Shown here piece after piece: positions 41,951 through 53,850 of a DNA stretch of 64,000 nt. The stretch covers positions 376,212,597 through 376,276,596 of the forward strand of contig OY856186.1 of NCBI GenBank assembly GCA_963693315.1. Reading direction: 5' to 3'. The translations under genes and the position numbers were made by a program. The notes beneath the pieces were generated by a model. That model saw nothing but the letters and a program-made list of their open reading frames with translations. It did not search any database and was not told the origin of the DNA. Every line of letters starts with the position of its first letter. The first letter of the stretch is position 1. Source of the stretch: Diogma glabrata (taxonomy: Eukaryota > Arthropoda > Insecta > Diptera > Cylindrotomidae).

Positions 41951-44900
41951 TACTAACCAGCTTCTTTGCTTTACCATTGAAGCCACTGCTCCCTTACACA
42001 GTACAAGCTAACATTAATATAGATATAAATTCAATCATAAAGTTATTGCCATGCTCTCTAGTATCTACGAGGAAAAAACTCAAACCTCAGAAATATCTGC
42101 TTCAAACTCGAAAGTTAAAATATTTTGAGATGACAAAGTTCAACTCCTGACAGTAAAAATCGATAAAAAACAAAGAGACTATATCGACCAATCAATTTGA
42201 GATTTAATAGATGAGGCTTAACTTAGGGGATACGCTCCATAAACACATGACATGATAAACTTTTTCTGGCCTAGAAAACCATTCATTACAAAAACCAAAT
42301 TTATAATGTTTGGGACCATTTGAGCTTGAGCGGTCAGTGGACAAATGCGCATATAAAATTGATTCACGTTTTGATATTTTCCAAACCTGTTAAAATGTTA
42401 TTTAACTAAATTTGGGATTGAATGAAATTTATCAAATTTTGCACCTTTTTGGCTATAGAACATGATCCGAATTTTCCAATTTTCTCCAGCTATAGAAAAA
42501 CCTATAAATAATGTAACATTTACATAACGTTATATTTTCTACACTACTAAAAGAAATTTTGTAAGCATCATTCAGGAATCTCCTGTTATTCTTATAACTT
42601 TTTGTATGGTGAGCATAATTTGTTTTAGAAAAATCACCCCACAGAAAACAATAGCTTCTACCACTCTGTGTTTTCTTAATAAAATTAACAAAAACAGTTT
42701 CATATGTAGTTGACTTTCGTGTAGCTAAACAAAGTTTTTTGTAATTTAATAAAATAAAAAAAAATTATCTTATAATGAAAAAAGTTTACCAGCAAATGTT
42801 CACAAAAACTTTGATACAAATTACAAAACTTAAATATAACGGCATGAGCCATTAGAAATGATTGCTTGTATAATAATACAAAATATTTTATTTAAATAAT
42901 TGTTGGAAATAACTCAATAAATTTAAATTACTCTCGTAATTATTATGACTCATTCTGTAAAAAACTAACAATTAATTACAACATTAAATTAACAATTAAT
43001 TTTAATTTAAAATTTAATTAAATAATTTTTGATAGTAGATGTAGTATATATATAAAAATCAATGAAAATGTAGAAAAAAAATTAATTTTGTTAGATTTAA
43101 CATCACAATTTTTTCTTCTATCTACATACATTTTTGTATTTCCATTCTATCTATATTAAAGCATACTCTAAGTTCACCCCTAATATGTGAGCATTGTCCA
43201 AATAAGGAATACTGAATTTACAAGAACATTTAAGTTTATTGGTGTTGAGCCACTGTAACGGCCAAATTCTATGATTGCTTTAGGTAACTACGTTTTCTTT
43301 TGTATTCAAAAATAATATTCCTTTGTCTGATTACAACAACATTAAATCTTATGTCTTCAATTATATGTATCACTGTATAGCTTAAAAATATAAAATTGAA
43401 TTTATATTTTTTTATAAGTTTTGTTTTACATATAAACAGAACAAACGAAATTTTTTTAAATTATTGAAGAAACGAAAGAGAATTTATATATCAAAATAAC
43501 TTCGCAGGGTGATTTGTTTGTAACTGAATTTGTTGCAATTGTTTGTTTTGGTTACATATAATACAAACGTCTGATGTCCTTAGTAGCATTGTATTATGTT
43601 ATTTTTTGTGTTAATGAAAGGTGCAACCGATACGATGAGATGGATGGAAATTTCTTACCGATCGGGTAGAAAAACCACATTTTATTTTTAGAAAATTTTA
43701 GATGTTTTTTAGCTTTCGAGCAAAAATGTAAAAGAATAGTTTTAGATCTAAATCAGAACAATAATATTATCTTTTTTTTTGAATAATGATTGAAAACAAT
43801 ACATATCTTGTTGAAGATTAATATGAAAAATTCACGGTAAACGAATTTGATTTGTTTTATTTTATATAAAGAAAGAAAAGAAAAGAAATTTGGTGAATAA
43901 TTCCATCTGAATTCTGGTAATTATACGGTGAAAAATAAAATAAAGTTCTTTTATTATAGAACTCTAATATTGTTGGGAATTAAAAAATGTCAATCAATCA
44001 TTTTTGTAGTTAAAAAACTATCAACAGAATTATCAACATGGCTTTTGCTATAAGGTTTTAATTTCAACAGTCAAGTTGATACGTTTGGACGGCTGTGAAG
44101 ATTAAGATGACATCAGCAGCTAACTTTTATGAAAAAGAATAGTTAGAATACAATCTGTTTATAGCGGGGGATAGTATATTTGTGAGAGTAGTAATCAACA
44201 GTTGGTGTTGATGGTCGGAACGAACTGGCTGTCAGGTTTATTGATCAGAAAGAGCGATACAAACATTTTACAATCATCAATCAACACTATAAGATAAGAT
44301 TTTTTATTATATGCATTCCTTTCCTTTCTTTTTTTTTAATTTTTTTCAATTTTTTTGTCATTGTCTTTTTGGTTTAAAATGAAATATTAAATTTGTGCTA
44401 CATAGAGATTTATTTCCTGGGCCAGAGGCCGTTTTGGAATTTTTTTTGTGATAATTATTGTTGATAACCCGGTATAGAAACGAAACACCGTTTCCTAACA
44501 CCACCAAAAAAATAGATTTTGTCCATGATATTAGTTTTAGCTAACTTAACAGCGTTCGAATCAAATGCTTTAGGTCTGAAAATCTTAATCTTGGTACACA
44601 TACAATAAAAATTAGTTTTGATCTTGTATAGAAGAAACGTTTGTTTACCTCAAAAATTAGAGAATGAGAAATAATTCCAGGTTTGAAGATGGTTTTGTTA
44701 ATTTGCGCTTATCTTTTTTAATAATAATAAAAACTAACATATTGTTTTCATCTAAATGTTAAATTAGGCCAGTTACCCAAGCCAATTGAAAAGATCTCAT
44801 ATTAAAAAATCCTATTCCGGTCGTTAAACCGGGATACTGGGTCTGTCAGATTTCAATTATAGAACCTGATATTAAAATTTTAATATATGGCGTTGAATAC

Positions 44901-45790
44901 CCTAGTTGGATTACGACTGTTTATACAAGACTCTAGACTTTTTAATGAGTAAACTTTATTGATCCAAAGGCTTATATTATTGTTCGATCTAGTCAGTGCA
45001 AACGAGAAGATAGCTTTTCCGGAATCCTGTTGACACAAGGTGGGATTTACTTGAAGTTGTTAACAAACTGTGAAGAATTGGGATTTTTAATAGAAATAAT
45101 TATGGAAATTCTGAATATTGTAACAAAGTAGTCTGGTGATCAATGAAGCAGTTGTGTAGTTCTCTGATTTAGAGACGCACTACTTTCTCACACGCATCAA
45201 ATTGGCATTGGCAGAGATTTTCATAATTATTTTCGTTTTTCCTTTAACCATGGTTTCTTATACTCAAACCGTAATCGCCATCTACAATAGTTTCCGTCTA
45301 AAAATTGTCCTAAAACAGCTGTGTACTATTTCCCAATGTAATTTCCTATATGCAATCTGATTCGTAATCGCGCTATGTTCATATATAAATCTTTCAATCA
45401 TTACTAATCAATAATTTTTTTTGCAGTTTCCTATTTTAACACCCGGTGGTTGTAAGAATTCTTTAGTGGGTACAATAAAATGAAAACTAAACGAAAGTTT
45501 CTTAAGTTGGATTCCCTCCATTTCCAAAAAAAAAATACGAGGAATCAATTAATGGATTACGTCTCGTTCATCTTAGTGTCATGAATTTTTTTTGAGTTGC
45601 TTTTGTTACATTTTATAAAATGTAATTTCCTACAATCGTTTCGTAATAAATATTTCTGTTTATAATTCCCTTCCAAATTTTAGTACAGGATAATAGTGAA
45701 GACCCTTTTAGCGGGTACACATTTCTAACAAAAGAGAATGTCCAATCAACAAAATTATTTTGTTTATCGATTTGTGATGTAAAAACAGCG
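41951..45790. other. AT-rich stretch, no gene recognised
   Basis: Anonymous sequence with short random frames. I saw no splice-bounded coding segment or transposon end. Confidence 0.4.
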
Positions 45791-45794
45791 TTTC

Positions 45795-47330
45795 TTTAAC
45801 TTTAAATACGTACTTGAAGACATAGAGATTCTCTTAGTCTGGCATTGACTTTTCGATCTGAACTGTGTTGTCTAATTTGACAAGTGGTGATGAAGTTTTT
45901 TTTTTGTTAATCGTACATATTGAATAGCGACAGTGAACAGCGACAGTTTTTATTGAATTAGCGACAGTGTGCTTAAAAATTAGTTAGTCAAATTTATGTA
46001 ATTGAAAATAATACCAATTTATGTAGTTCAAGTTTGCCTATTTAGCGCCAGTGAACCAAAATAAAAGAAAAAATTAATTATATGTTTGTGCCGTTGCGAG
46101 CGCCATTTTTGCTTGCTCTGTTTTTATCGGATTAATTGTGGAATTTTGTCAATTTTTTGTTGTGAATGTCTACATTCTAGAATAGTTTTTTTGTGAAATT
46201 CACGACATTTTCTCTTAAAATTAAGTAGACATATTAATGTAATTAAAATTTAACAACTTTATTGAGTTGAAGCTAGCATGTTAATTTCAAAAGCCCAATT
46301 AATGCCAAATAACAAAAAAAAAAAGTCGCTAAATGTTAGTGAAACTATCAATTTATTTAGTTAAAATTTAATCAATTTATTTATTTACAAAAAAAATTTA
46401 ATCGCGGTATGTTTGTGAAGTTATCTAGTTAATTAAAGAATCGTAAATTATTTAGTTAAAATTTGAATTTAATATTTAATGCATATTGAGAGTCAGTGAC
46501 TAGTGTATCAATCAAATTAAATTTAAATTAAAACAAATGAAATTAAACAAAAATTATATATATGATATTGGTGCCATGATTTATCCAGTTATCAGAATCC
46601 ATAAACTTTAGGTGTCCTTGGAGCTGTTTTGGTAGATAGATTCGATGGTTGACGTCATTGCCGAGTTCGGGAGATAACATCTATCCCAACGGTTACTTAT
46701 ATTAAAATCATAATAAAGTTCGACGATCCATGACAAAAATTTACAAGTGATCTTGAGGCTGTCTGGATTAGTGATTTTAATGGTGTCTTACAACCATTAA
46801 CGTTGTTTGCAAGTTGTTATCATCATATTCATTACCAAGAGTTAACGGTGAATCATCGCTGAAACCTGCTGTTAGTAAGATCAACGATTTTTTTCCACCA
46901 GTGGCTATTTTGTTTCAAGATTATCTACCGTTAAATTGCTACCGTCACAGTTTCCAGATTGATTTATTATGTCTATCGTAAATTATTACCAATTTCTACA
47001 ACCGTTAAATTATCTAAAATTTTGATCTTAACAACGGTTGTAATATGCAATCACCTTGACCGAGCTCTTGTCTATGTATGACCTGATGGAGATGAGCGGC
47101 TGAATTTGAAGGATAGGAAAGTAGGACTGGACAACATTATGGGGTGAGTCATATCTGGTTTTTAATTTATGTCTTTTATGCATGAATGATTATGGTTAAG
47201 TATGTAAGTGTATGAGTGTGTGTATATGAATATGTGAATGGGGATATGTATGAGCGAGTGTATGTGGTGTATGCGCGTATGAGTCAGAGGAGAATGTGTT
47301 AGATTAAATGAGTTTTTTTTCCACACAACA
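45795..47330. repeat. Dispersed repeat family 'GGGTGAGT', copy C (5' part)
   Basis: The upstream part near 45800-45850 resembles that of copy B. Three 'agcgacagtg' words follow near 45925-45970. The core 'gatggagatgagcggctgaa' lies at about 47085 and 'attatggggtgagtcat' at about 47136-47152, followed by a GT-rich tract (47190-47290). The downstream blocks are missing here but present at 48.1-48.4 kb. Confidence 0.5.
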
Positions 47331-48054
47331 ATGATGTCTATGGCTATCATAAATAGCAAAGACTACCTATATTTTTTATTTCAGAAGTTCAAACCTGTTT
47401 TTAGTCGATCACATCAAGCCGAGATCTACCGTTATTTGTGGACTCTGATGTTATACTTTAATTTGATTTAAACAAGGTTTAATAATAATGGATGTTGGGT
47501 TTGTTGACTTTGCGCAGACGCAATAACATCAAACCGATACATGACATGAACATACTTTAATTCATAATATATCCTGGGTGTGGTCTTATAAAGGGGGATA
47601 AATTGGAATTCTGTATCATTGTTATTTTTACAAACCAGCATATGAACCTATTACATAAATATATTACTTCCTACTGAGAAAACATTAAAGGCTAACAATT
47701 TACAGTGAAACAAACAAAATGATATTTTTTTTACTAGTTCTGTTTGTGCATTCCAAAGTTTGAATGCGCGGGATTTTTACTGTTAGAAAACTTACAATAT
47801 TTGTTACCATTTGGTCCATGAAATTATATATGAATGTAACCGATTACCACAAAAACCGAATAAATAATTCAATCACTAACGGGAACTTTTCAAATTATTT
47901 TACCGTCATGTTGGTGTAAAATTTCCTCCTTAAGTATCGTCCATGTTTTAACTTGTCTTTGAACATTAAGTGTATCACAATGAAATCTCTACGTGGTGGG
48001 ATGTTAAAGTGGAAGTGAAGGATGAACATCTTGAAACGTTAATCTTAGGGGCAT

Positions 48055-48385
48055 AGATGTAGGTATGGGTGATTGTGTGCATGTGTGTGTAAGTGTATGC
48101 GTGTGTGTATGTGGGTGAGAGTGCGCGAGTGTGTGAGGAGTGAAATTGTGAGATAGTGTGATAAAGTAGAGGGTTTGGACGTGGGGATCGTGGTTCTTTT
48201 CGCGTATGAGGGTCGCCAGAGTCTCAGGCCTTCACTTGCTTATTTTCTCCTATCTGTTCTGATCATGTTTCACGCGTACTATTGTTTATTTGTGCTGAAG
48301 TAGCAGGATTTCTTTCTCGATCCCATAGATTGCAGCTAGCTTGGGGCTATTAATACAACTGCGACCTGTTATGCCACTTCGTTGT
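48055..48385. repeat. Dispersed repeat family 'GGGTGAGT', copy D (3' part)
   Basis: A GT-rich tract (48060-48140) is followed by 'gagggtcgccagagtctcag' at about 48207, 'tttcacgcgtactattg', 'tttgtgctgaagtagcagg' and 'attgcagctagcttggggct' at about 48329. As copy C ends in the GT tract and copy D begins in one, they may be the two halves of one copy split by about 700 bp of other DNA. Confidence 0.6.
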
Positions 48386-48629
48386 TATGCAACGAAGAAG
48401 CGCTTCATTAAAATATATCTCAGCGAATTTTTATTAGAAAATCTCTAATTCTTTTACAAACAATACTCAAAAAAAATCTATATCGGACAAATACGATTTA
48501 AATAAAGTTTTAGCTAACATATAATATTTTTAAGAAAAATATTACGACAACATCAAAATAACGAAGAAAAAAATTTCATAACAATAAAAAACACAAACAA
48601 AAATATTTAAATTAAAAAATAGTAATACA

Positions 48630-48925
48630 AGGGCAAATATAACCCGCTCGTCAAGGGATCCGTGTATATAATACTCTACGAGAATAGTTTTTCTCAAAAA
48701 CACAATTATAGAAATAAATCAAAAACGTTGCTCTCAAAAATTAGGACAAAAACTAGGACTAGACTAGAAAAAAGTAACATTTTTTCATATGACTCGTCAT
48801 GGTCGAAAATAATTTTCTTTCATAATTTTCACTGCCGACTCCCTCCAAATAACATTTCAAATGATGGGTCAACTGCTATCGTTCATATCAGGGGAGGTGA
48901 GCGACAAAAACTTGCAAGCACTTTC
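48630..48925 (+). repeat. Dispersed repeat with 'GGATCCGTGTATATAATA', copy 2
   Basis: Plus-strand counterpart of the minus-strand repeat at 24780-25165: 'ccgtgtatataatac', 'aaaaacacaattatagaaat', 'catatgactcgtcatggtc' and 'ccctccaaataacatttca' follow in the same order. The 88-residue frame across it is not a gene. Confidence 0.65.
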
Positions 48926-49660
48926 TAAAGGCTGATTTTTTAATATTATGTCACATTTGTTGAGTAGAGAGAGAAATAGTCTGCCGTCAGCCAGCTCGAT
49001 TCATTAGCGTTTGGAGTGGGTTAATTTGCAAAAAACCATGTACCTTGCAACTACCTTCTAAAACCTGAAAATTAATTTGAGAACAGCATTTTAATTAAAA
49101 ATCAGTTTTATGATCGTCAGTCACACAAATCCTGTAATTGAACGCGTCAGTCACGCGTTGAAGTTGTAAAAAAACGGTACATTCGCGCAAGTAATCTCTA
49201 AAATCTGAAATTTAGTATACAGGTGAAGAATATTATTATAATCACAATAAATGTAGTCAGTCAGTTAATTTCTGTAACAGATGCCGTCAGTCGCAAATAA
49301 AAGGTTGTTCTTCTGTAATACAGCGCGCTCAATAAATATTAACATATATAAAATGAAGTTTCTTTTTTCAACGGATATTAGTTTTATTGCATGTACATTG
49401 AAACTGATCTACTCGATAAGAAGACGGTAACAACCATTAATATGTATAATATTAATTTTAAATAACAAAATTAATAAAATAATATACTGATTTTAATAAA
49501 GTATATTTCTAAAAATTCCCCTTAGTCTTGTGCATGAATCAAAATGTGTTTTTAGAAGCGAAACAAATTGGCAGGAAATGCGTAGAGTTAAAAGCGATTG
49601 CCCCAAATAGAGTCAGATGGTCCTGTCTAGTCCTACGCCCTATGCTAAAATGGAGATAAA
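48926..49660. other. Sequence 3' of the exon at 49670; possible 3' UTR
   Basis: On the minus strand AATAAA is present near 49384-49389, about 285 bp past the stop of the exon at 49670. A repeated 'cgtcagtc' word occurs between 48980 and 49290. No other gene seen. Confidence 0.4.
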
Positions 49661-49669
49661 TGAGAAAAA

Positions 49670-49753
49670 TCAAAATGAATCACTGCAGCTGTTGTAAACA
49701 TCACTTGAATCATCATATTCTGGATCAGTTATATCTAACAATTCATCATCTAT
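49670..49753 (-). CDS. Probable terminal coding exon, acidic C-terminus of an unknown protein
   Basis: On the minus strand the acceptor ATTAATTTGCAG (AG at 49755-49754) opens a frame of 27 codons to TGA at 49670-49672. It reads IDDELLDITDPEYDDSSDVY and then a Ser/Cys-rich end. The even codon structure and strong acidity are unlike the surrounding AT-rich noise. It has no ATG. The upstream exons would lie at higher coordinates but were not found. It could be the end of a host protein or of a transposase. The frame assumes a phase 0 intron. Confidence 0.45.
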   Translation of the reverse strand: MDDELLDITDPEYDDSSDVYNSCSDSF

Positions 49754-49834
49754 CTGCAAATTAATATAAGTGCAATATGTTAAATTTAAAAATAATTAAA
49801 TAAGTAAGATAAATAAACATAAACATAAACTTTA

Positions 49835-49950
49835 AAAAAGTTTATCATTCTCATCAGGGCTAGCCGACCGAATTTTTGGTTTTATTTAGCGTTGACATTT
49901 TTTGGTAGTTTATCTAGTCAGCTAGCCCTGATGAGAATGATAAACTTTTT
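49835..49950. repeat. Perfect 30-bp inverted repeat (hairpin) with 56-nt loop
   Basis: Positions 49835-49864 and 49921-49950 are exact complements ('...tcatcagggctagc' against 'gctagccctgatga...'). The second arm belongs to the 230-bp repeated unit; the first arm is an extra inverted copy of part of it. Confidence 0.85.
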
Positions 49951-50566
49951 ACAGTTTGAAATTTTCTCATTGGTTCGAAAGTAGATCGGTCGAAAATTGT
50001 ATGGACTGCAAAAAGTTTCATAATTTGCACCATCATTTTTTAGATTCAGTTCTTATATTATTCTTGATGGGATATTTTCCATCGGGGTGATGTTATACCA
50101 CAAATAATTTACTGAATTAATTGTTGATTATGTGTCAATAGACACAAGGGAAGACTAGTCATTTTCTTCTCACCGATATGAGTTTGTTATTCAATACTAG
50201 TATGTCTAGAGTATAACAAAACAGTAATCACCAGAGAAATTAATTGACTAAACCTGAATCTCTTAAAAATATGTTTATGTAAATTTTTTGTTTTTTATAC
50301 TTCCCTAGAGTTGTAACCTAATTTTTTTTATATTGAGCGTTGACATTTTTTGGTAGTTTATCTAGTCGACAAGCCCTGATGAGAATGATAAACTTTTTTA
50401 ATGTTTAAAATTTTCTCATTGGTTCGAAACTAGATCGGTCGAAAATTGTATGGACTGCAAAAAGTTTCATAATGTGCACCATCATTTTTTAGATTCAGTT
50501 CTTATATTATTCTTGATGGGATATTTTCCATTGGGGTGATGTTATATCACAAATAATTTACTGAAT
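49889..50566. repeat. Direct repeat pair of 230 bp (49889-50117 and 50337-50566)
   Basis: Both units start 'gcgttgacattttttggtag' and end 'ataatttactgaat', with only a handful of differences. The second unit lacks the extra inverted arm found before the first. The repeats look recent. No coding capacity and no known transposon end recognised. Confidence 0.85.
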
Positions 50567-51031
50567 AAAACAAGATGTTTTTTCTTTAAAATCTACCACG
50601 TTAATGAATTCTGTATCATCACGAATTCTCTCCATCACCAAAATTATCCACAAAATTTCATGAACCAACGGCATACAAACTGAGACAGCAAATAAAAAAA
50701 TGTCAGTCAAGTGCGAATAAAATTCGCTCGCTGAGGGTTCCGTGAAAGTAGAAGAACAAACTGACAGAAATAATTTAAATAAAGTTGTGTTGTAGACTGT
50801 TTATATTGGTAGACCATTAGCAGATACAAATTTTTTACTTGTAAATTTCAATAGCAAAATCATTTGAAAATTGATCTAAATATTACACAAAATGTTACAT
50901 CTCGTTAAATATTAGCAAAAGCAGTTTAGAGTTACTAAAGAGAAATTCAGTTACACCAACTTTTAAAATGTAAATTGTTTTAATTGGAAAATATACATTA
51001 TGAATTCAAATAACAGTTCAATAAAACTTTA

Positions 51032-51760
51032 CAATAATTCAAAAACTGTGCACCGTAAAATTCTAAAAAAATAAAATTTATGTTTCTTAAATTAAGTGCT
51101 CTTCCATAGGACACACCACTCGTTGGGATCAAAAATGATTTTTTTCATCCTTTTCTAATCTCACCCTCTCAAAATACAGAAAAACAATTATGTGGCACTT
51201 TGCTATAGTTTTCGTTCAGGGTTTATATAATTTCCTCTCTCTTTGTGTTTTTTCAAATTTTTCTGTTAGTCAACGTCGAAACGTAGGGGGCCAGCTTTTG
51301 ACCAACTTTTTTTGCAATTTTTTGACAATAATTCAAAAACTGTACACCGCGAAATTCTAAAAAAAAGTAAAATGTTTCTTAAATTAAGTGCTATTTCATA
51401 TGACACCCTACTCGTTGCGATCAGAAATGATTTTATTCACCCTTCCTCAATCTCTCTCAAAATATAAAAAAACAATTATGTGACACTTCGCTATAGTTTT
51501 CGTTCACAGTTTATCAAACTTTCTTTCCCTGTGAATTTTTTCAAACTTTTCTGTCAATTTAGCTGGAAACCCAAGGGGGGACCAACATTTTGTTGCATTT
51601 TTTTGACAATAATTCAAAAACTGTGCATTGCAAAATTCTAAAAAAAATTACAATGTTTCTAAAACTAAGTGCTCTTGGCCTTTAATAAATACGATTATGA
51701 GTATTTTACACTTCCTTTTATTTTTCGTTCAAAATTCACCTCTCTCTCTAAACGCCAGGT
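51032..51760. repeat. Tandem repeat, period about 285 bp
   Basis: Each unit contains in order 'caataattcaaaaactgt', 'tttcttaaattaagtgct', 'catatgacaccctactcg', 'caattatgtgacactt' and 'tagttttcgttcac'. The third unit is cut off at about 51760 by the non-LTR element. Confidence 0.85.
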
Positions 51761-52189
51761 TTACATCCCATGGAGGGATTTTGCCGTCTGTGCCACCAGC
51801 TTCCAATCATCTCGTTCCATGACCAATTGACCCCAGTTTCGACATCCTATATCACGAAAGTCTTGGATGATGTCATCACGCCAGCGTTGTCTAGGTCTTC
51901 CTCTTCGACGAACACCAGCTGGTTGTTGTTGGGACGCTTTTTTAATCATTCTATCCAATGGAGCCCTTTCTACATGACCAAACCATCTAATCCGGTTGGA
52001 TTTAATGAATCCGATTACATCGCAGCCCCCAAGAAGCTGTCTGATTTCATGATTCATTCGGATTCTATACTGATTTTCAGCAACTTTACATGGACCATAA
52101 ATTGTTCGTATGACCTTCCTCTCGAATGTTGATAGAATTCTACAATCGGAGGAAGTCAGTGTCCAGATTTCACTTCCAAATGTAAGCAC
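51761..52189 (-). pseudogene. Non-LTR ORF C-terminal fragment
   Basis: The 142-residue frame contains 'MLTFGSEIWTLTSSDCRILS', 'FERKVIRTIYGP', 'RIRWFGHVERAPLDRM', 'RRRGRPRQRWRDDIIQDF' and ends 'AQTAKSLHGM'. This is the typical tail of RTE-like 'endonuclease-reverse transcriptase' proteins. It is downstream of, and out of frame with, the RT fragment. Confidence 0.9.
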
Positions 52190-52335
52190 AGGTTGGATTA
52201 ATGCTTTGTAAAGTGTGAGTTTTCACGACCACGAAAGATGTTTTGATCGCAAAAGTTTTGTGTATGCGTAGAAAACTCTGTATGCGGCAGAGACACGGGC
52301 TTTGATATCTGCCTGCATGTCATTTGACGATGTTT

Positions 52336-53028
52336 TTAGAGACCCGAGGTATTTGAAGTTTTCCACGCGTTCCACTTCATAGTCGCCAGTATCCAGATTC
52401 CAGGAGGTATGTTCTTAGATGTTGTTAACACTTTAGTTTTGCCGGTGTTGATGCATAATCCAAGCCGTTTAGCATTTCTTTCAAGCTGAGAGAGACTATC
52501 CCTAATATCGCTCGTTCTACGTCCGAGAAGCACAATATCATCTGCGTAGCCAAGAACTTGACTAGATTTGTTATATATGCAGTTTTGTGTCTCAATTCGG
52601 CTTTTTTTTATCGCGTACTCCAGCGCCAAATTAAATAGTACGGACGCGAGTGCATCACCTTGTCGAACACCTGATGTTATATCAAAAGGATCAGAAACTG
52701 ACCCTTCGATTACTATTCTACAATTTGATCCCGATGTTGTGAGTTTGCACAGAGAAACAAGTTTCTCTGGGATACCAAGGCATATGAGTGCGGACCAGAG
52801 GTTTTCGCGTATGATACTATCATATGCTTGCCTGAAATCAACGTAGATCTGGTGAATGCTGATGTTGTACTCCCACCATTTTTCCAGAATCATCCTTAAT
52901 GTAAAACATTGATCTGTGGTTGAGCGGTTGGGACGAAAACCACACTGATAATCACCAATGATAGATTCGGCGAACGGGATGAGTCGAGCAAGTACGACAT
53001 TAGCTAGTATTTTATATGCAGTATTCAA
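52336..53028 (-). pseudogene. Non-LTR reverse transcriptase palm fragment
   Basis: The 230-residue frame contains 'DYQCGFRPNRSTTDQ', 'IYVDFRQAYDSI' (first catalytic Asp), 'SGVRQGDALASVLFNLALEY' and the catalytic box 'LGYADDIVLLG', all intact. Around residue 210 it loses similarity ('PPGIWILATMKW...'), which marks a frameshift. The family copies RNA into DNA at a nicked target. This fragment alone cannot act, since the endonuclease is missing and the frame is broken on both sides. Confidence 0.9.
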
Positions 53029-53850
53029 CAGTGCGATGCCACGATAATTTGCACACTTTAGACGGTCACCTTTCTTATGTAGCGGAACAATGAGAGCTGT
53101 TTTCCATCGAGCAGGTAGTTCTTCTTGGTCCCAGATTGCAAGAATCAGATCGTATATACGTGAGACCAGATTTCAGAAGTTCTGCGGGAATTCCATCGAA
53201 ACCTGGTTATTTGCCATTTTTCAGTTTTTTGATGGCAGCTTCCACTTCTTCTATTGATGGGTAAGGGACAAAAATCTCTTCAGTTGATGGAGCAATTGCT
53301 CGAATAAGATGAACTTCATTCGTCCTATTCAGTAGGTCTTGAAAGTGGGATCGCCACACTGCCAGCACATCACGTTCACTTGTTGTGAGTTCATTATTTT
53401 CATTTTTGATGGCTGTAGATCTTGGGTGGAAATCTTTTGTCAGATTCAAAATTTACCACTTTTTCTATATTTTCTAAAACTTTTGAAGTTTTTTTTATTA
53501 CATAGGTTCGGAACTAAGAGAAAGAAAACATAAAAAAACCCTATGATTCAATTTTATTCAAAAAACTGTTTAGTGAAAAATGCTAAAATACACCTTTAAA
53601 GGATACTGAATTCAAGCCCTTTCATATGATACCCTACTTGACTCGGCAAAAAAATTATTTTCTTAAACGCCTTACATAACGGAATCAACTTTATTCTTTT
53701 TTGTTTTCGTCATCTTCAAGGGACAGGTTAGTTTGATACGCATCTTAAACTTCAAGTCCATAGAATTTACATTTTCTAAAATAACCGATTTTAATACAAA
53801 AATACATCGTAGTCTCACCAATAGTGTTCCGTATAAAAACGGAACCCTAA

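Larger units (their letters stand above)
51761..53449 (-). mobile_element. 5'-truncated non-LTR retrotransposon (RTE-like), decayed
   Basis: Minus-strand reverse transcriptase ORF remnants in order: 53449-53207 (N-terminal side, ending 'EAAIKKLKNGK'), 53200-53028 (including 'LHKKGDRLKCANYRGIALL' in a shifted frame), 53028-52336 (RT palm) and 52189-51761 (C-terminal). The endonuclease domain is absent, as expected of a 5'-truncated insertion. Frameshifts or stops separate the pieces. No poly(A) tail is obvious at the 3' end. Confidence 0.85.
50690..53850. mobile_element. Tandem-repeat-rich element with 'AGGGTTCCGT' ends, interrupted by a non-LTR insertion
   Basis: The left end carries 'gctgagggttccgtg' (about 50731) and the right end the inverted motif 'acggaaccctaaaa' (about 53839). 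Inside are about 2.3 units of a 285-bp tandem repeat starting at 51032, 51326 and 51607 (periods 294 and 281; shared start 'caataattcaaaaactgt'). Related sequence resumes after the non-LTR insertion at about 53550-53640 ('catatgataccctacttgac'). This reads as a non-autonomous element into which a LINE jumped. Its ends and TSD are not resolved. Confidence 0.5.
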
